From Pseudomonas sp. MH9.2 (lineage in GTDB: Bacteria > Pseudomonadota > Gammaproteobacteria > Pseudomonadales > Pseudomonadaceae), in assembly GCF_034353875.1 (NCBI RefSeq), contig NZ_CP133784.1, positions 2,418,001 to 2,482,000 of the forward strand: a stretch of DNA of 64,000 nucleotides. The letters are read 5' to 3'. Below, piece after piece: positions 52,549-63,104 of this stretch (positions are counted from its first letter, which is position 1; every line of letters starts with the position of its first letter). The notes beneath the pieces are model-generated. The model searched no databases. It had not been told where the DNA came from and saw only the letters and a list, made by a program, of their open reading frames with translations. The position numbers and the translations under genes are program-made.

Positions 52549-53346
52549 ATGAATACCTATAGCTCCCGCCCCGTTGTCCTCTGTCTCTCCGGCCACGATC
52601 CTAGTGGTGGTGCCGGCCTGCAGGCAGATATCGAAGCCCTTCTCGCTCAAGGCTGCCATGCCGCACCGGCAATCACCGCCCTGACCGTGCAAGACACCGT
52701 CAATGTCAGCAATTTCCGGGTCCTGGACCGCGAGTGGGTGTTGGCACAAGCCAACGCCGTGCTCAACGACTCGACCGTGGCCGCCGTCAAGCTGGGCATG
52801 CTCGGCTCGCTGGAGATGGTCGACACCGTTGTCGAACTGCTCCTGGCGCATCCGCATTTACCCCTGGTCTGCGACCCGGTGCTGCGTGCCGGCGGTGGCG
52901 GTCGTCTGGGCAAGGACGAAGTCGGTTACGCCATGCGCGAACGACTGCTGCCACTGGCCACCATCGCGACCCCAAACTTGCCTGAAGCGCGCATCCTTGC
53001 CGAACTGCCCGAAGGCACCGCCGATGAATGCGCGGAAAAGCTTCTGCCCTTTTGCCAGCACCTGCTGATCACTGGCGGTCACGGTGACGAAGAACTTATC
53101 CACAACCGCCTGTACATCCGCAACGGCGAAACCCGTACGTTCACCTGCCAACGCCTGCCCGGCAGCTACCACGGTTCTGGCTGCACATTGGCCAGTGCAC
53201 TGGCCGGACGCCTGGCATTGGGGGAACATCTGGTGAGCGCCGTGCAAACGGCGCTCACCTATACTTGGCGTACGTTGCGCGATGCCGAGCAGTTGGGCAA
53301 AGGCCAATACGTGCCGCGACGTCTGCCCCTTGATTTCTGCTCGTAA
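52549..53346 (+). CDS. thiD: Hydroxymethylpyrimidine/phosphomethylpyrimidine kinase
   Basis: 265 residues, ribokinase-type. Substrate motif SGHDPSGGAGLQADIEALL at the N-terminus; PNLPEARILAELP in the middle; anion-hole and catalytic Asp region GSYHGSGCTLASALAGRLALG near the C-terminus, in which the usual Asp (G-T/S-G-C or G-D) appears as GSGC. It phosphorylates HMP twice for thiamine synthesis. First gene of thiD-thiE-hemL on the plus strand. Confidence 0.95.
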   Translation: MNTYSSRPVVLCLSGHDPSGGAGLQADIEALLAQGCHAAPAITALTVQDTVNVSNFRVLDREWVLAQANAVLNDSTVAAVKLGMLGSLEMVDTVVELLLAHPHLPLVCDPVLRAGGGGRLGKDEVGYAMRERLLPLATIATPNLPEARILAELPEGTADECAEKLLPFCQHLLITGGHGDEELIHNRLYIRNGETRTFTCQRLPGSYHGSGCTLASALAGRLALGEHLVSAVQTALTYTWRTLRDAEQLGKGQYVPRRLPLDFCS

Positions 53347-53387
53347 GACCCTGTTTGCCCGTAATGCCGCGCCATGAGGTTTGACCG

Positions 53388-54014
53388 ATGAAACTACGTG
53401 GCTTGTACGCCATTACCGACAGCCAACTGCTGGCTGGCAAGTTCCTGTCTTACGTCGAGGCCGCCCTTGAGGGCGGCGTCACTCTGTTGCAGTACCGCGA
53501 CAAAAGCACCGACGAAACCCGTCGTTTGCGCGAAGCCGACACCCTGCTCAGGCTGTGCGAGCGCTACAACACCAAACTCATCATCAACGATGATGCCGAG
53601 CTGGCTGCGCGCCTCGGCGTCGGCGTGCATTTGGGCCAGACTGACGGCTCGATGCCGGTTGCACGTGCCCTGTTACGGCACAAAGCGATCATCGGCGCGA
53701 CCTGCCATGGCCAACTGGAGCTGGCTGAAAAAGCCAAAGCCGACGGCGCCAGCTACGTCGCGTTCGGGCGTTTCTTCAATTCCAACACCAAACCCGGCGC
53801 GCCCACTGCAACCCTTGATCTGCTGGACCAGGCTCGCGCCCGCCTCCATCTGCCGATTGCGGTCATTGGCGGAATCACCCTGGAGAATGCCGCGCCACTG
53901 GTGGCCCACGGTGCCGACCTGCTGGCGGTGGTCCACGGCCTGTTCGGCGCGGACAACACCCAGGAAGTCACCCGACGCGCCCGCGCATTCAACGCTTTGT
54001 TCAAAACCGCCTGA
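53388..54014 (+). CDS. thiE: Thiamine-phosphate synthase
   Basis: 208 residues, TIM barrel. Motifs: [24 protein letters not shown] (Arg and Lys binding the pyrophosphate), [49 protein letters not shown] and [11 protein letters not shown]. It joins HMP-PP with thiazole phosphate to give thiamine phosphate. It starts 42 bp after thiD and is followed by hemL 43 bp later. Confidence 0.96.
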   Translation: MKLRGLYAITDSQLLAGKFLSYVEAALEGGVTLLQYRDKSTDETRRLREADTLLRLCERYNTKLIINDDAELAARLGVGVHLGQTDGSMPVARALLRHKAIIGATCHGQLELAEKAKADGASYVAFGRFFNSNTKPGAPTATLDLLDQARARLHLPIAVIGGITLENAAPLVAHGADLLAVVHGLFGADNTQEVTRRARAFNALFKTA

Positions 54015-54056
54015 CGCCGATTCAGACCTTTTTCCGATTCAAATAGAGACCCGACC

Positions 54057-55340
54057 ATGTCCCGTTCTGAAATCCTGTTCGCCAACGCCCAAAAACACAT
54101 CCCTGGCGGTGTCAACTCGCCGGTTCGTGCCTTCAAAAGCGTGGGCGGCACGCCGTTGTTCTTCAAGCACGCTGTCGGCGCCTACGTGACCGACGAAGAC
54201 GATAAGCGTTATGTTGATTACGTCGGCTCCTGGGGCCCGATGATTCTCGGCCACAGCCACCCGGACGTGCTTGATGCCGTGCGCAAGCAACTGGAACACG
54301 GCTTGTCCTACGGTGCCCCAACGGCCATGGAAACCGAGATGGCCGATCTGGTCTGCGCCATCGTGCCGTCGATGGAAATGGTGCGCATGGTCAGCTCCGG
54401 CACCGAAGCGACCATGAGCGCGATTCGTCTGGCCCGAGGTTTCACTGGCCGCGACAGCATCATCAAATTTGAAGGCTGTTACCACGGTCACTCCGACAGC
54501 CTGCTGGTCAAGGCCGGCTCCGGCGCGCTGACCCAAGGCGTTCCAAGCTCGGCGGGCGTCCCCGCTGCGTTCGCCAAACACACGCTGACCGCCCCCTTCA
54601 ACGATATCGACGCGGTCGAGCAACTGCTCAACGAAGTCGGCCAGGAAGTGGCGTGCATCATCGTCGAGCCGGTCGCCGGCAACATGAACTGCGTACCGCC
54701 AGCGCCGGGTTTCCTCGAAGGCTTGCGCAGGCTCTGCGACAAACATGGCGTGGTCCTGATTTTCGACGAAGTGATGACCGGGTTCCGTGTTGCACTGGGC
54801 GGCGCGCAAGCGTTTTACGGCGTGAAGCCGGACCTGAGCACCTTCGGCAAGATCATCGGTGGCGGTATGCCGGTCGGCTGTTTTGGCGGCAAACGCGAAA
54901 TCATGTCGCACATCGCGCCGCTGGGCCCGGTCTATCAGGCGGGCACTCTGTCAGGCAACCCGCTGGCCATGGCTGCAGGTCTGGCGACTTTGCGCCTGAT
55001 CAGCCGTCCAGGCTTCCATGACGAACTCAGCAGCTTCACCAGCCGCCTGCTCGATGGCCTGCAACAACGCGCCAACGCTGCAGGCATTCCGTTCGTGACC
55101 ACTCAGGCGGGCGGCATGTTTGGCCTGTACTTCAGCGGTGCTGACGACATCGTCACCTTCAAGGACGTGATGACCAGCGATGCCGAGCGCTTCAAGCGCT
55201 TCTTCCACCTGATGCTCGAAGGCGGTGTATACCTGGCACCGAGCGCATTCGAGGCCGGCTTCACCTCCATCGCCCACGGCGACACTGAACTGCAACTGAC
55301 CCTCGATGCTGCTGAAAAAGCGTTTGCCGCATTGAAATAA
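54057..55340 (+). CDS. hemL: Glutamate-1-semialdehyde 2,1-aminomutase
   Basis: 427 residues, aminotransferase class III. PLP Lys in [14 protein letters not shown] (about residue 266). Other diagnostic blocks: [16 protein letters not shown] near the N-terminus, [18 protein letters not shown] and [10 protein letters not shown]. It makes 5-aminolevulinate for tetrapyrroles. The thiD-thiE-hemL order is common in Pseudomonas and may be one transcript. Confidence 0.97.
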   Translation: MSRSEILFANAQKHIPGGVNSPVRAFKSVGGTPLFFKHAVGAYVTDEDDKRYVDYVGSWGPMILGHSHPDVLDAVRKQLEHGLSYGAPTAMETEMADLVCAIVPSMEMVRMVSSGTEATMSAIRLARGFTGRDSIIKFEGCYHGHSDSLLVKAGSGALTQGVPSSAGVPAAFAKHTLTAPFNDIDAVEQLLNEVGQEVACIIVEPVAGNMNCVPPAPGFLEGLRRLCDKHGVVLIFDEVMTGFRVALGGAQAFYGVKPDLSTFGKIIGGGMPVGCFGGKREIMSHIAPLGPVYQAGTLSGNPLAMAAGLATLRLISRPGFHDELSSFTSRLLDGLQQRANAAGIPFVTTQAGGMFGLYFSGADDIVTFKDVMTSDAERFKRFFHLMLEGGVYLAPSAFEAGFTSIAHGDTELQLTLDAAEKAFAALK

Positions 55341-55356
55341 GCCTCAGCCAATCTCC

Positions 55357-55448
55357 TGTAGGAGCTGCCAAAACGCGGTTTTCTGGAAGAATCTTGATAC
55401 CGGTTTTCGACCGTTTCACGGTCGATCGCGGGCAAGCGCGCTCCTACA
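55357..55448. repeat. REP doublet (REPIN-like) after hemL
   Basis: The arms tgtaggagctgc and gcgctcctaca are inverted, about 70 bp apart, and the interior includes a perfect stem CGACCGT-ttc-ACGGTCG (55408-55424) and the phrase gatcgcgggcaagcgcg. This is the common extragenic repeat pattern of fluorescent Pseudomonas and can also limit transcription past hemL. Confidence 0.8.
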
Positions 55449-55625
55449 AGGGGATTTATGGGGGCTTGATCGGCCTTTTCCCTCGCAAAATCAGGCACAT
55501 CAAGCCCGCGCAGCAGAAAAGCTGTAAAGACTTTGTAAGGTTGGCCCTGCTTATTTCATAATGTGCCGCCAGCACGTTCCGCTGGACGGGTACGCCCGCA
55601 CCTTTTCAGAGGCAAGTCGATTCCC

Positions 55626-56174
55626 ATGAACCGCACCGGCCGGGCCCTTGCTTTGGGCTGCCTGTTGCTTCTTCATCCCCTGCTGGCGAATGCAGGCGGC
55701 AACTCGTTGTTAATCCCAGCGGTGGGTCGTTGCACCCTCAATACCCAGCCAGATAATCTGCCTGAGGCGTTGGCGGCATGCCAAAAAGCTGCGCAAGCCG
55801 GGGATGCACAAGCACAATTCGAGTTGGGCGAGTTTTACTACGACGGCAAAAACGCACCGCGTGATCTCATCCAGGCACTGAACTACTTTGAGCAGGCCTC
55901 GCTGCAAGGCCATGCCCAGGCGCAATACCGGCTGGGTTTGATGTTTTATCGGGGCGAAGGCGTACAAGCCAATAACATTCAGGCTTATATCGTGCTGAAG
56001 ATGGCGGCGGTCAATGGTGCCGAGGACGCGCTGGATACGGCCGATGAAGTATCTGCACAGATGCAGCGCGATGAGCTGGAAATCGCAACCCAGGTACTGG
56101 GACAGATTTTCCGCAATTACCTGCTGGAGTTGCAATCAGCGGAAGGTCGTACGCCGTTCGCGCCATTGCCCTGA
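55626..56174 (+). CDS. Exported Sel1/TPR-repeat protein
   Basis: 182 residues. Signal peptide (RALALGCLLLLHPLLANA), then two to three Sel1-like repeats (GDAQAQFELGEFYYDGKNAPR, QGHAQAQYRLGLMFYRGEGVQ). Sel1 repeats mediate protein contacts in the periplasm. ATG at 55626 begins the signal peptide. Function unknown; the gene converges on the DUF1820 gene. Confidence 0.87.
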   Translation: MNRTGRALALGCLLLLHPLLANAGGNSLLIPAVGRCTLNTQPDNLPEALAACQKAAQAGDAQAQFELGEFYYDGKNAPRDLIQALNYFEQASLQGHAQAQYRLGLMFYRGEGVQANNIQAYIVLKMAAVNGAEDALDTADEVSAQMQRDELEIATQVLGQIFRNYLLELQSAEGRTPFAPLP

Positions 56175-56209
56175 GTCACTGATTCAATCCTTGAACCCTG
56201 AACCGCCTC

Positions 56210-56536
56210 TTACTTGTCCGGCATCGGCATCGGGAATGGCATTACATTGCTGGTGCCCCGGGCCTCGCTGATCTTCGCCGTGCCCATGCGCTCGACCTCA
56301 TCAATGCGCACAATCGAATGCATCGGCACGAAACTGCGCACCACACCTTCGAACTGAGCCTTGAGTTTCTCTTCGCTCGGGTCCACGACCACGGTCGTGC
56401 GCTCGCCAAAGACGAACTCTTCCACCTCCAGAAAACCCCACAAATCGCTTTGATAGATTTGCTTGGCGTACATTTCGAACACCTGGCCCTGGTTGAGGAA
56501 AATCACCTTGTAAATTGGAGCATCACGTTTGGTCAT
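56210..56536 (-). CDS. DUF1820 family protein
   Basis: 108 residues. Matches DUF1820 with YKVIFLNQGQVFEMYAKQIYQ, LWGFLEVEEFVFGE and the basic-acid pattern VVVDPSEEKLKAQFEGV. Soluble, no signal. Function unknown, conserved in gammaproteobacteria beside miaB. A TTG five codons upstream (56551) is possible but less likely. Confidence 0.9.
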   Translation of the reverse strand: MTKRDAPIYKVIFLNQGQVFEMYAKQIYQSDLWGFLEVEEFVFGERTTVVVDPSEEKLKAQFEGVVRSFVPMHSIVRIDEVERMGTAKISEARGTSNVMPFPMPMPDK

Positions 56537-56667
56537 AACGGCAGGTAACAATCGGGGGATATAAAAGAGGGCGCAAACTATAGCATGTCCACTGGACAGG
56601 CAACGCTAGGAACCGAAGGCCGGCGCCACTATAATGCGCGGTTCTTCGAATCACCTGATGATCACGC

Positions 56668-57996
56668 ATGGCCAAGAAGCTTTATATCGAAACCCACGGT
56701 TGCCAAATGAACGAGTACGACAGCTCGCGCATGGTCGATCTGCTGGGCGAACATCAAGCCCTGGAAGTCACTGCTCGCGCAGAAGATGCCGACGTCATCC
56801 TGCTCAATACCTGCTCGATCCGCGAACGTGCCCAGGACCGGGTTTACTCCCAGCTAGGCCGTTGGCGCGAACTGAAACTGGCCAAACCGGACATGGTGAT
56901 CGCCGTCGGCGGTTGCGTGGCCAGCCAGGAAGGCGCAGCGATTCGTGATCGCGCGCCCTACGTGGATGTGGTCTTCGGCCCACAGACCCTGCACCGTTTG
57001 CCGGAAATGATCGACGCCGCGCGCACCACACGCCTGCCTCAGGTCGATGTGTCGTTCCCGGAAATCGAAAAATTCGACCACCTGCCCGAGCCTCGCGTCG
57101 ATGGACCGAGTGCCTATGTGTCGGTAATGGAAGGTTGCAGCAAATACTGCACCTTCTGCGTGGTGCCCTACACCCGAGGCGAAGAAGTCAGCCGTCCGTT
57201 CGATGGGGTTGTTGCCGAAGTCATGCACCTGGCCGAAAACGGCGTGCGAGAAGTGACGCTTCTGGGGCAGAACGTCAACGGCTATCGTGGCGCGATGCAC
57301 GACGGGCGCGTGGCCGATCTGGCCGAGTTGATCCGAGTGGTCGCGGCAATCGACGGCATCGACCGTATTCGCTACACCACCTCGCACCCGCTGGAATTTT
57401 CCGACAGCCTGATCCTGGCCCACGCTGAAGTGCCCGAGCTGGTCAAACACCTGCACTTGCCGGTGCAATCGGGCTCCGACAGGATTTTGTCGGCGATGAA
57501 GCGCAATCACACCACCCTCGAATACAAATCCAAGCTGCGCAAATTGCGGGCCGCGGTACCGGGCATCAGCATCAGTTCGGACTTCATCGTCGGCTTCCCT
57601 GGCGAGACCGAAAAAGATTTCGAGCAGACCATGAAGCTGATCGAAGACGTGGGTTTCGACTTTTCGTTTTCCTTCGTCTACAGCCCACGACCGGGTACGC
57701 CTGCGGCCGACTTGAAAGATGAAACCCCTGAAACGCTGAAAAAACAGCGCCTGGCAGCCTTGCAGCATCGCCTGAATCAGCAGGGTTTCGAGATCAGCCG
57801 ACAGATGGTGGGCAGTACTCAGCGAATCCTGGTGACCGATTACTCGAAAAAAGACCCTGGCGAGTTGCAGGGTCGCACCGAGAATAATCGAATCGTCAAC
57901 TTCCGCTGCGACAATCCCAAGCTGATCGGTCAGTTCGCCGACGTCTATATCGACGACGCACAGCCGCACTCGCTACGGGGGTCATTGTTGCAATAA
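56668..57996 (+). CDS. miaB: tRNA-2-methylthio-N(6)-dimethylallyladenosine synthase
   Basis: 442 residues, radical-SAM methylthiotransferase. N-terminal cluster Cys residues in [21 protein letters not shown] and GGCVASQEG; radical-SAM triad in [17 protein letters not shown]-terminal TRAM domain. It adds the methylthio group to position 37 of tRNAs reading UNN codons. Weak Shine-Dalgarno before ATG; divergent from DUF1820. Confidence 0.97.
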   Translation: MAKKLYIETHGCQMNEYDSSRMVDLLGEHQALEVTARAEDADVILLNTCSIRERAQDRVYSQLGRWRELKLAKPDMVIAVGGCVASQEGAAIRDRAPYVDVVFGPQTLHRLPEMIDAARTTRLPQVDVSFPEIEKFDHLPEPRVDGPSAYVSVMEGCSKYCTFCVVPYTRGEEVSRPFDGVVAEVMHLAENGVREVTLLGQNVNGYRGAMHDGRVADLAELIRVVAAIDGIDRIRYTTSHPLEFSDSLILAHAEVPELVKHLHLPVQSGSDRILSAMKRNHTTLEYKSKLRKLRAAVPGISISSDFIVGFPGETEKDFEQTMKLIEDVGFDFSFSFVYSPRPGTPAADLKDETPETLKKQRLAALQHRLNQQGFEISRQMVGSTQRILVTDYSKKDPGELQGRTENNRIVNFRCDNPKLIGQFADVYIDDAQPHSLRGSLLQ

Positions 57997-58012
57997 GCCG
58001 ACGCACACAACT

Positions 58013-58120
58013 TTGTAGGCGCTGGCTTGCCTGCGACAAGGTCGGTACGACCTTCCGGCGGTGGTGAGTTCAACGAATCTGCGACTGCTTCGCAGCTGAT
58101 CGCGGGCAAGCCCGGTCCTA
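58013..58120. repeat. REP doublet (REPIN-like) between miaB and phoH
   Basis: tgtaggcgctggcttgcctgcg (58013-58034) is opposed by the inverse phrase cgcgggcaagcccggtccta (58101-58120). Interior pairs such as ggtcg/cgacc add stems. It is a degenerate version of the hemL-side repeat. It may separate miaB from phoH transcripts. Confidence 0.75.
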
Positions 58121-58240
58121 TAGTTTTGCGGTGCGCGTTAATCGACCCAACCACCATTAGTAAGTCAGAGCTTTCGTACCTAAGTGAGTGGGGTTATCCT
58201 TGATCCCATCTCCATTGCCATAGGGCGGCTAAAAACGACC

Positions 58241-59263
58241 TTGAACGCACCCATAGCACCTCATCGTTTCATCCTCGAACCTTTTGAGGCCCATCGCTTC
58301 GCAAATCTGTGCGGGCAGCTCGACGAGCATTTGCGCTTGATCGAACAACGCCTGGATATCGAAATCCGCAATCGCGGTAATCAATTCGAATTGATTGGCG
58401 AACTTAAACACACCACTTCTGCCGAAAACCTGCTGCGCCGTCTGTACCGGGAAACCCAAGGTACGGATCTGTCGCCAGACATGGTTCACCTGTTCCTCCA
58501 GGAATCGGGCGTAGACGAACTGGACAACCACCCTGCTGCCGAAGTCGGCGTAGCCTTGCGCACGAAAAAGGGCATGATTCGCCCGCGCGGCTTGAATCAG
58601 CAGCGTTACGTCAAAGAGATTCTGAGCAACGACATCAACTTCGGCATCGGCCCTGCAGGTACAGGCAAGACTTATCTTGCGGTTGCCTGCGCGGTGGACG
58701 CACTGGAGCGCGAGCAGATTCGACGCATCCTGCTGGTGCGCCCGGCGGTCGAAGCGGGCGAAAAGCTCGGCTTCCTGCCCGGCGATCTGGCACAGAAAAT
58801 CGACCCGTACCTGCGCCCGTTGTATGACGCGCTGTATGAAATGCTCGGTTTCGAATACGTCGCCAAGCTGATCGAACGTCAGGTGATCGAAGTTGCGCCG
58901 CTGGCCTACATGCGCGGTCGCACGCTCAATAACTGCTTCATCATTCTCGACGAAAGCCAGAACACCACCGTCGAACAGATGAAGATGTTCCTGACCCGCA
59001 TCGGCTTCGGCTCCACGGCCGTCATCACCGGCGACATCACTCAGGTCGACTTGCCCAAGGGCACCAAGTCGGGTCTGAACCATGTCATCGATGTGTTGAA
59101 AGACGTGCCGGGCATCAGCTTCACCCACTTCAAGCCCAAGGATGTGGTACGCCACCCGTTGGTGCAGCGCATTGTCGAGGCCTATGAGCGCTTCGAAGAT
59201 CGCTTCAGCGACGAGCCGCCGGCCAGAGCCTCCTCCAACAGGGACAATCGCCGCGATGCTTGA
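58241..59263 (+). CDS. PhoH family ATPase (YbeZ)
   Basis: 340 residues. Walker [16 protein letters not shown] (about residue 138), Walker [11 protein letters not shown] (about residue 236). YbeZ partners YbeY in rRNA maturation and stress, and the gene is directly upstream of ybeY. No ATG fits: TTG at 58241 (reading [16 protein letters not shown]) gives normal family length, while GTG at 58184 would add 19 unconserved residues. A loose agggcgg precedes the TTG. The gene overlaps ybeY by 8 bp. Confidence 0.9.
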   Translation: MNAPIAPHRFILEPFEAHRFANLCGQLDEHLRLIEQRLDIEIRNRGNQFELIGELKHTTSAENLLRRLYRETQGTDLSPDMVHLFLQESGVDELDNHPAAEVGVALRTKKGMIRPRGLNQQRYVKEILSNDINFGIGPAGTGKTYLAVACAVDALEREQIRRILLVRPAVEAGEKLGFLPGDLAQKIDPYLRPLYDALYEMLGFEYVAKLIERQVIEVAPLAYMRGRTLNNCFIILDESQNTTVEQMKMFLTRIGFGSTAVITGDITQVDLPKGTKSGLNHVIDVLKDVPGISFTHFKPKDVVRHPLVQRIVEAYERFEDRFSDEPPARASSNRDNRRDA

Positions 59264-59756
59264 GCTGGACCTGCAACTTGCCAGTGAAGCGCCTGCCCCT
59301 AACGAAAACCAGTTCCGCCAATGGTGTGAACTGGCATTACGTCAACGCAGCGCTGATTCGGAGCTGACCATTCGCCTGGTCGACGAAGCTGAAGGCCGCG
59401 AACTCAATCACACCTGGCGCCACAAGGACTACGCGACCAACGTGTTGTCCTTTCCCGCCGATGTGCCTGACGAGTTCCTGGATATTCCGCTGCTCGGCGA
59501 TCTGGTGATTTGTGTACCTGTGGTGGTTCGCGAAGCGGCCGAACAGGGCAAGACACTCGACGCCCACTGGGCGCATCTCGTCATTCACGGCTGCCTGCAT
59601 CTGCTGGGTTACGACCACATAGACGATGCCGAAGCCGAAGAAATGGAAGCACTGGAACGAACGTTGCTTGAGGAACTGGGCTACCCCGATCCTTACGCCG
59701 ACGACGAAACCACTGACCATCATCATCCAGAGACAACCAGCAAGGACCACGAGTAA
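59256..59756 (+). CDS. ybeY: Endoribonuclease YbeY (rRNA maturation)
   Basis: 166 residues. The zinc-binding motif H-x3-H-x5-H is seen as [13 protein letters not shown] (about residues 113-125), preceded by [13 protein letters not shown]. It matures 16S rRNA 3-prime ends and takes part in ribosome quality control. ATG at 59256 overlaps the end of phoH, so the two are translationally coupled; corC follows five bases later. Confidence 0.96.
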   Translation: MLELDLQLASEAPAPNENQFRQWCELALRQRSADSELTIRLVDEAEGRELNHTWRHKDYATNVLSFPADVPDEFLDIPLLGDLVICVPVVVREAAEQGKTLDAHWAHLVIHGCLHLLGYDHIDDAEAEEMEALERTLLEELGYPDPYADDETTDHHHPETTSKDHE

Positions 59757-59761
59757 GGGCT

Positions 59762-60601
59762 ATGAGCGAAGACCGATCGAGCACCGGGCAAAAGTCATGG
59801 CTGGGGAAAATCACCCAAGCTTTTGCCCACGAGCCGAAAAACCGCCAGGAGCTGCTTGAACTCCTGCGCGAAGCCCACCAGAACAAGCTATTGGACAGCG
59901 AAGCGCTGGCCATCGTCGAAGGCGCCATTCAAGTGGCTGACCTGCAAGTGCGCGACATCATGGTGCCGCGTTCGCAGATGATCAGCATCAAGGCGACCCA
60001 GACCCCTCGTGAGTTTCTCCCAGCCGTCATCGACGCCGCGCACTCGCGCTATCCGGTGATCGGCGAAAGCCACGATGACGTTCTCGGGGTGTTGCTCGCC
60101 AAGGACTTGCTGCCGCTGATCCTCAAGGAAAACGGCGAAAACGAAAGCATCACCAACCTGCTGCGCCCGGCGACGTTCGTGCCTGAGTCCAAGCGTCTGA
60201 ACGTGCTGCTGCGTGAGTTCCGCGCCAACCACAACCACATGGCCATCGTCATCGACGAATACGGCGGCGTGGCCGGTCTGGTGACCATCGAAGACGTGTT
60301 GGAACAGATCGTCGGCGATATCGAGGACGAACACGATGTCGAGGAAGACAGCTATATCAAACCGCTGCCCAGCGGCGACTTCCTGGTCAAGGCCCTGACC
60401 CCCATCGACAGCTTCAACGAGTTCTTCGACAGCGAGTTCTCCGACGATGAATTCGATACGGTTGGCGGTCTGGTGATGAGTGCGTTCGGTCACTTGCCAA
60501 AGCGCAATGAAACCACGGAAATCGGTGCGTATCGCTTCCGTATCCTCAATGCCGACAGCCGTCGCATCCACTTGTTACGCTTGAGTCCCATCTCCCGCTA
60601 A
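59762..60601 (+). CDS. corC: HlyC/CorC family transporter-associated protein CorC
   Basis: 279 residues. Two CBS domains (DIMVPRSQMISIKATQTPRE and TFVPESKRLNVLLREFRANH, MAIVIDEYGGVAGLVTIEDV) and a C-terminal CorC_HlyC domain (YRFRILNADSRRIHLLRLSP). No membrane helix. In E. coli it is linked to magnesium and cobalt efflux with CorA. Operon phoH-ybeY-corC-lnt. Confidence 0.95.
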   Translation: MSEDRSSTGQKSWLGKITQAFAHEPKNRQELLELLREAHQNKLLDSEALAIVEGAIQVADLQVRDIMVPRSQMISIKATQTPREFLPAVIDAAHSRYPVIGESHDDVLGVLLAKDLLPLILKENGENESITNLLRPATFVPESKRLNVLLREFRANHNHMAIVIDEYGGVAGLVTIEDVLEQIVGDIEDEHDVEEDSYIKPLPSGDFLVKALTPIDSFNEFFDSEFSDDEFDTVGGLVMSAFGHLPKRNETTEIGAYRFRILNADSRRIHLLRLSPISR

Positions 60602-60610
60602 GGAATGTAA

Positions 60611-62131
60611 ATGCGCTGGATCACCCGCCCCGGCTGGCCCGGTAACCTGCTGGCCATGGCGGCCGGCGCGATTACCACCCTGGCCCTGGCGCCTTTTGAT
60701 ATCTGGCCATTGGCCCTCGTATCACTGGTCGTTTTTTACCTTGGTTTGCGTGAAGTGAATCCCCGCCAGGCCTTGGGCCGTGGCTGGTGCTATGGCTTCG
60801 GCTTGTTCGGCGCAGGCACCAGCTGGATCTACGTCAGCATCCACACCTATGGCGAAGCGTCGGCGCTGCTGGCCGGTTTTCTGATGCTGGCGTTCATCGC
60901 AGCCATCGCCCTGTTCTTCGCCCTGCCCGCCTGGATCTGGACGCGCTGGATTCGGCGCAATGAAGCGCCGCTGGCCGATGCCCTGGCCTTCGCCGCGCTG
61001 TGGCTGGCCCAGGAAGCCTTTCGCGGCTGGTTCCTGACCGGATTCCCTTGGCTTTACTCCGGCTACAGCCAGCTTGACGGCCCTCTGTCCGGCCTTGCCC
61101 CGATGGGCGGTATGTGGCTGGTCTCCTTTACCCTGGCGCTGACCGCCGCCCTGCTGTGCAACCTGCCACGGCTGCGGGCGCGCAAAGCGTTTCTCGGTGC
61201 TGGCGTGCTGCTGTTATTGGCACCATGGGCACTGAGCCTTGCCCTGAAAAACCACGAATGGACCTCACCGGCGGGCCCACCATTGAGCGTTGCAGCGATT
61301 CAGGGCAACGTTGAACAAAGCATGAAGTGGGACCCGGCGCAGTTAAACGCACAATTGGCCCTCTACCGCGACATGACGTTCCGTTCCAGACGTGCGGACC
61401 TGATCATCTGGCCAGAGACTGCGATTCCGGTGCTGAAGGAGTCGGCGGAAGGCTTCCTTACAATGCTGGGCAGATTTGCGGCTGATCGCGACTCTGCACT
61501 GATCACCGGCGTGCCGCTTCGCCAGCGAGGCGGACACGGCGAGTACCACTACTACAACGCGATCACCGTGGCCGGCGAGGGTGACGGTACGTACCTGAAG
61601 CAGAAGCTGGTGCCGTTTGGTGAATATGTACCCTTGCAGGACCTTCTGCGCGGACTGATCACCTTCTTCAATCTGCCGATGTCGGACTTTGCTCGCGGAC
61701 CAAGCGATCAGGCGCTGCTGCAAGCCAAGGGCTACCAAATCGCACCGTACATCTGCTACGAAGTGGTCTACCCCGAGTTCGCCGCTGGCCTGGCCGCCCA
61801 AAGCGAATTGCTGCTGACCGTCAGTAATGACACGTGGTTCGGCACCTCAATCGGCCCACTGCAGCATTTGCAGATGGCGCAGATGCGAGCACTTGAGGCT
61901 GGGCGCTGGATGATCCGCGCCACCAACAACGGCGTGAGTGGACTAATCAACCCGTTCGGCAAGATCACCGCGACCATCCCGCAGTTCCAGCAGGGGATTT
62001 TGTATGGCGACGTAGTGCCGATGCACGAACTGACGCCCTACCTGCGCTGGCGTTCGTGGCCGTTGACGATTTTCTGTGTATTCCTGTTTGGCTGGGCCTT
62101 GTTGGCCGGTCGGATTGCCAAGACAGTCTAA
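60611..62131 (+). CDS. lnt: Apolipoprotein N-acyltransferase
   Basis: 506 residues. Six or more membrane helices at the N-terminus (about residues 1-215) and a carbon-nitrogen hydrolase domain. The catalytic triad is present: Glu in IWPETAIPVL, Lys in YLKQKLVPFGEYVPL and Cys in IAPYICYEVVYPE. A final membrane helix closes the protein. It completes triacylation of lipoproteins, relevant to the several lipoproteins encoded in this window. AAGGAATG before ATG. Confidence 0.96.
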   Translation: MRWITRPGWPGNLLAMAAGAITTLALAPFDIWPLALVSLVVFYLGLREVNPRQALGRGWCYGFGLFGAGTSWIYVSIHTYGEASALLAGFLMLAFIAAIALFFALPAWIWTRWIRRNEAPLADALAFAALWLAQEAFRGWFLTGFPWLYSGYSQLDGPLSGLAPMGGMWLVSFTLALTAALLCNLPRLRARKAFLGAGVLLLLAPWALSLALKNHEWTSPAGPPLSVAAIQGNVEQSMKWDPAQLNAQLALYRDMTFRSRRADLIIWPETAIPVLKESAEGFLTMLGRFAADRDSALITGVPLRQRGGHGEYHYYNAITVAGEGDGTYLKQKLVPFGEYVPLQDLLRGLITFFNLPMSDFARGPSDQALLQAKGYQIAPYICYEVVYPEFAAGLAAQSELLLTVSNDTWFGTSIGPLQHLQMAQMRALEAGRWMIRATNNGVSGLINPFGKITATIPQFQQGILYGDVVPMHELTPYLRWRSWPLTIFCVFLFGWALLAGRIAKTV

Positions 62132-62142
62132 CGCTCTACGGT

Positions 62143-62170
62143 GCTCCCACAGCCGAACTGCGCTGTGGGA
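62143..62170 (+). terminator. Hairpin after lnt
   Basis: A perfect 10-bp stem (CTCCCACAGC / GCTGTGGGAG, loop cgaactgc) lies 12 bp past the lnt stop. Its arms match the REP-type phrase ctgtgggag, so it may be a REP single serving as a terminator. Confidence 0.65.
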
Positions 62171-62228
62171 GTAGATTCATCCGCGAAGGCGTCGTCATGG
62201 CCAGGCCGGACCAGAAGCACATCCAGCC

Positions 62229-62990
62229 CTACCGATACACCAACGGATACATCAACAAACCCACCGCCTCATTGAGCAACAACCCACTCTGCCAAACCGC
62301 TTTGCTCTCTGGCAGCCAGCCTTTGAACGGCCGGGCATTGTCTACGCCAACAAACCCCACTGGCGCACTGATCACCGTAAAACCAGCCTGTTCGAAACTC
62401 CAGCGCGCCCTTGGCATGTGCCAGGCCTGGGTCACCAGCACCACCCGTTTGATCCCCAACGGTTGCAACACCGCAGCGGTCATCGTGGCGTTTTCCCACG
62501 TGGTCCGGCTGAGCCCTTCTTGCCAGCGCACGGTAACGCCAAAGTCATTTTGCAACGAGTCCGCCATGATCGCCGCTTCACTTGGCGGTTCGTCGTAGTG
62601 CAGGCCGCCGGTGGTCAAAATCGGCAGCCCTGAGTCTTTCGACAAACGTGCAGCAAAGCGCATGCGTTCAAGTGCCAGGCCGGTAGGGATGTCGCTGCCC
62701 CACGTAAGGTCTTTGCGCTCACGCCCGGAACCCAACACAACAATGGCATCGGCCTGTTGCCCAAGGGTCGCCCATTGGGCTTGCGCCAACGGTGGCTCTT
62801 GCTCAAGCCCGCGCGCCGCCCACTCCACAGCAATCGGCAGGCTCATCACCCACAACCCGACAAAACCCAGAACGAAGAACAGCCCGGCGAGGCGCGGGCG
62901 AGAACGACGAAACCACCAGGCAAGCAAAAGCAGGAGCAAAAGAATGCCCGGCGGCAGGAGCAATTGTTTGAGCAAGTATCGAATAGGCAT
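62229..62990 (-). CDS. YdcF/ElyC family protein (DUF218)
   Basis: 253 residues. Two N-terminal membrane helices (about residues 5-25 and 35-55) and a DUF218 domain with ADAIVVLGSGRERKD, PILTTGGLHYDEPPSEA and VLVTQAWHMPRARWSFEQAG. ElyC of E. coli acts in envelope or peptidoglycan precursor metabolism; function here is inferred only. GGAG upstream of ATG. Convergent with lnt. Confidence 0.9.
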   Translation of the reverse strand: MPIRYLLKQLLLPPGILLLLLLLAWWFRRSRPRLAGLFFVLGFVGLWVMSLPIAVEWAARGLEQEPPLAQAQWATLGQQADAIVVLGSGRERKDLTWGSDIPTGLALERMRFAARLSKDSGLPILTTGGLHYDEPPSEAAIMADSLQNDFGVTVRWQEGLSRTTWENATMTAAVLQPLGIKRVVLVTQAWHMPRARWSFEQAGFTVISAPVGFVGVDNARPFKGWLPESKAVWQSGLLLNEAVGLLMYPLVYR

Positions 62991-63104
62991 TGAGCATCTC
63001 CAGAGATGCTCAAAGCCTAGAAGGAATAACGCTAAGCAACAATGCTTATCAAGCAGGCCCGCAGCCTGCGCAGGCTAACGTGTAACGGTTGCTGACTATC
63101 ACAA

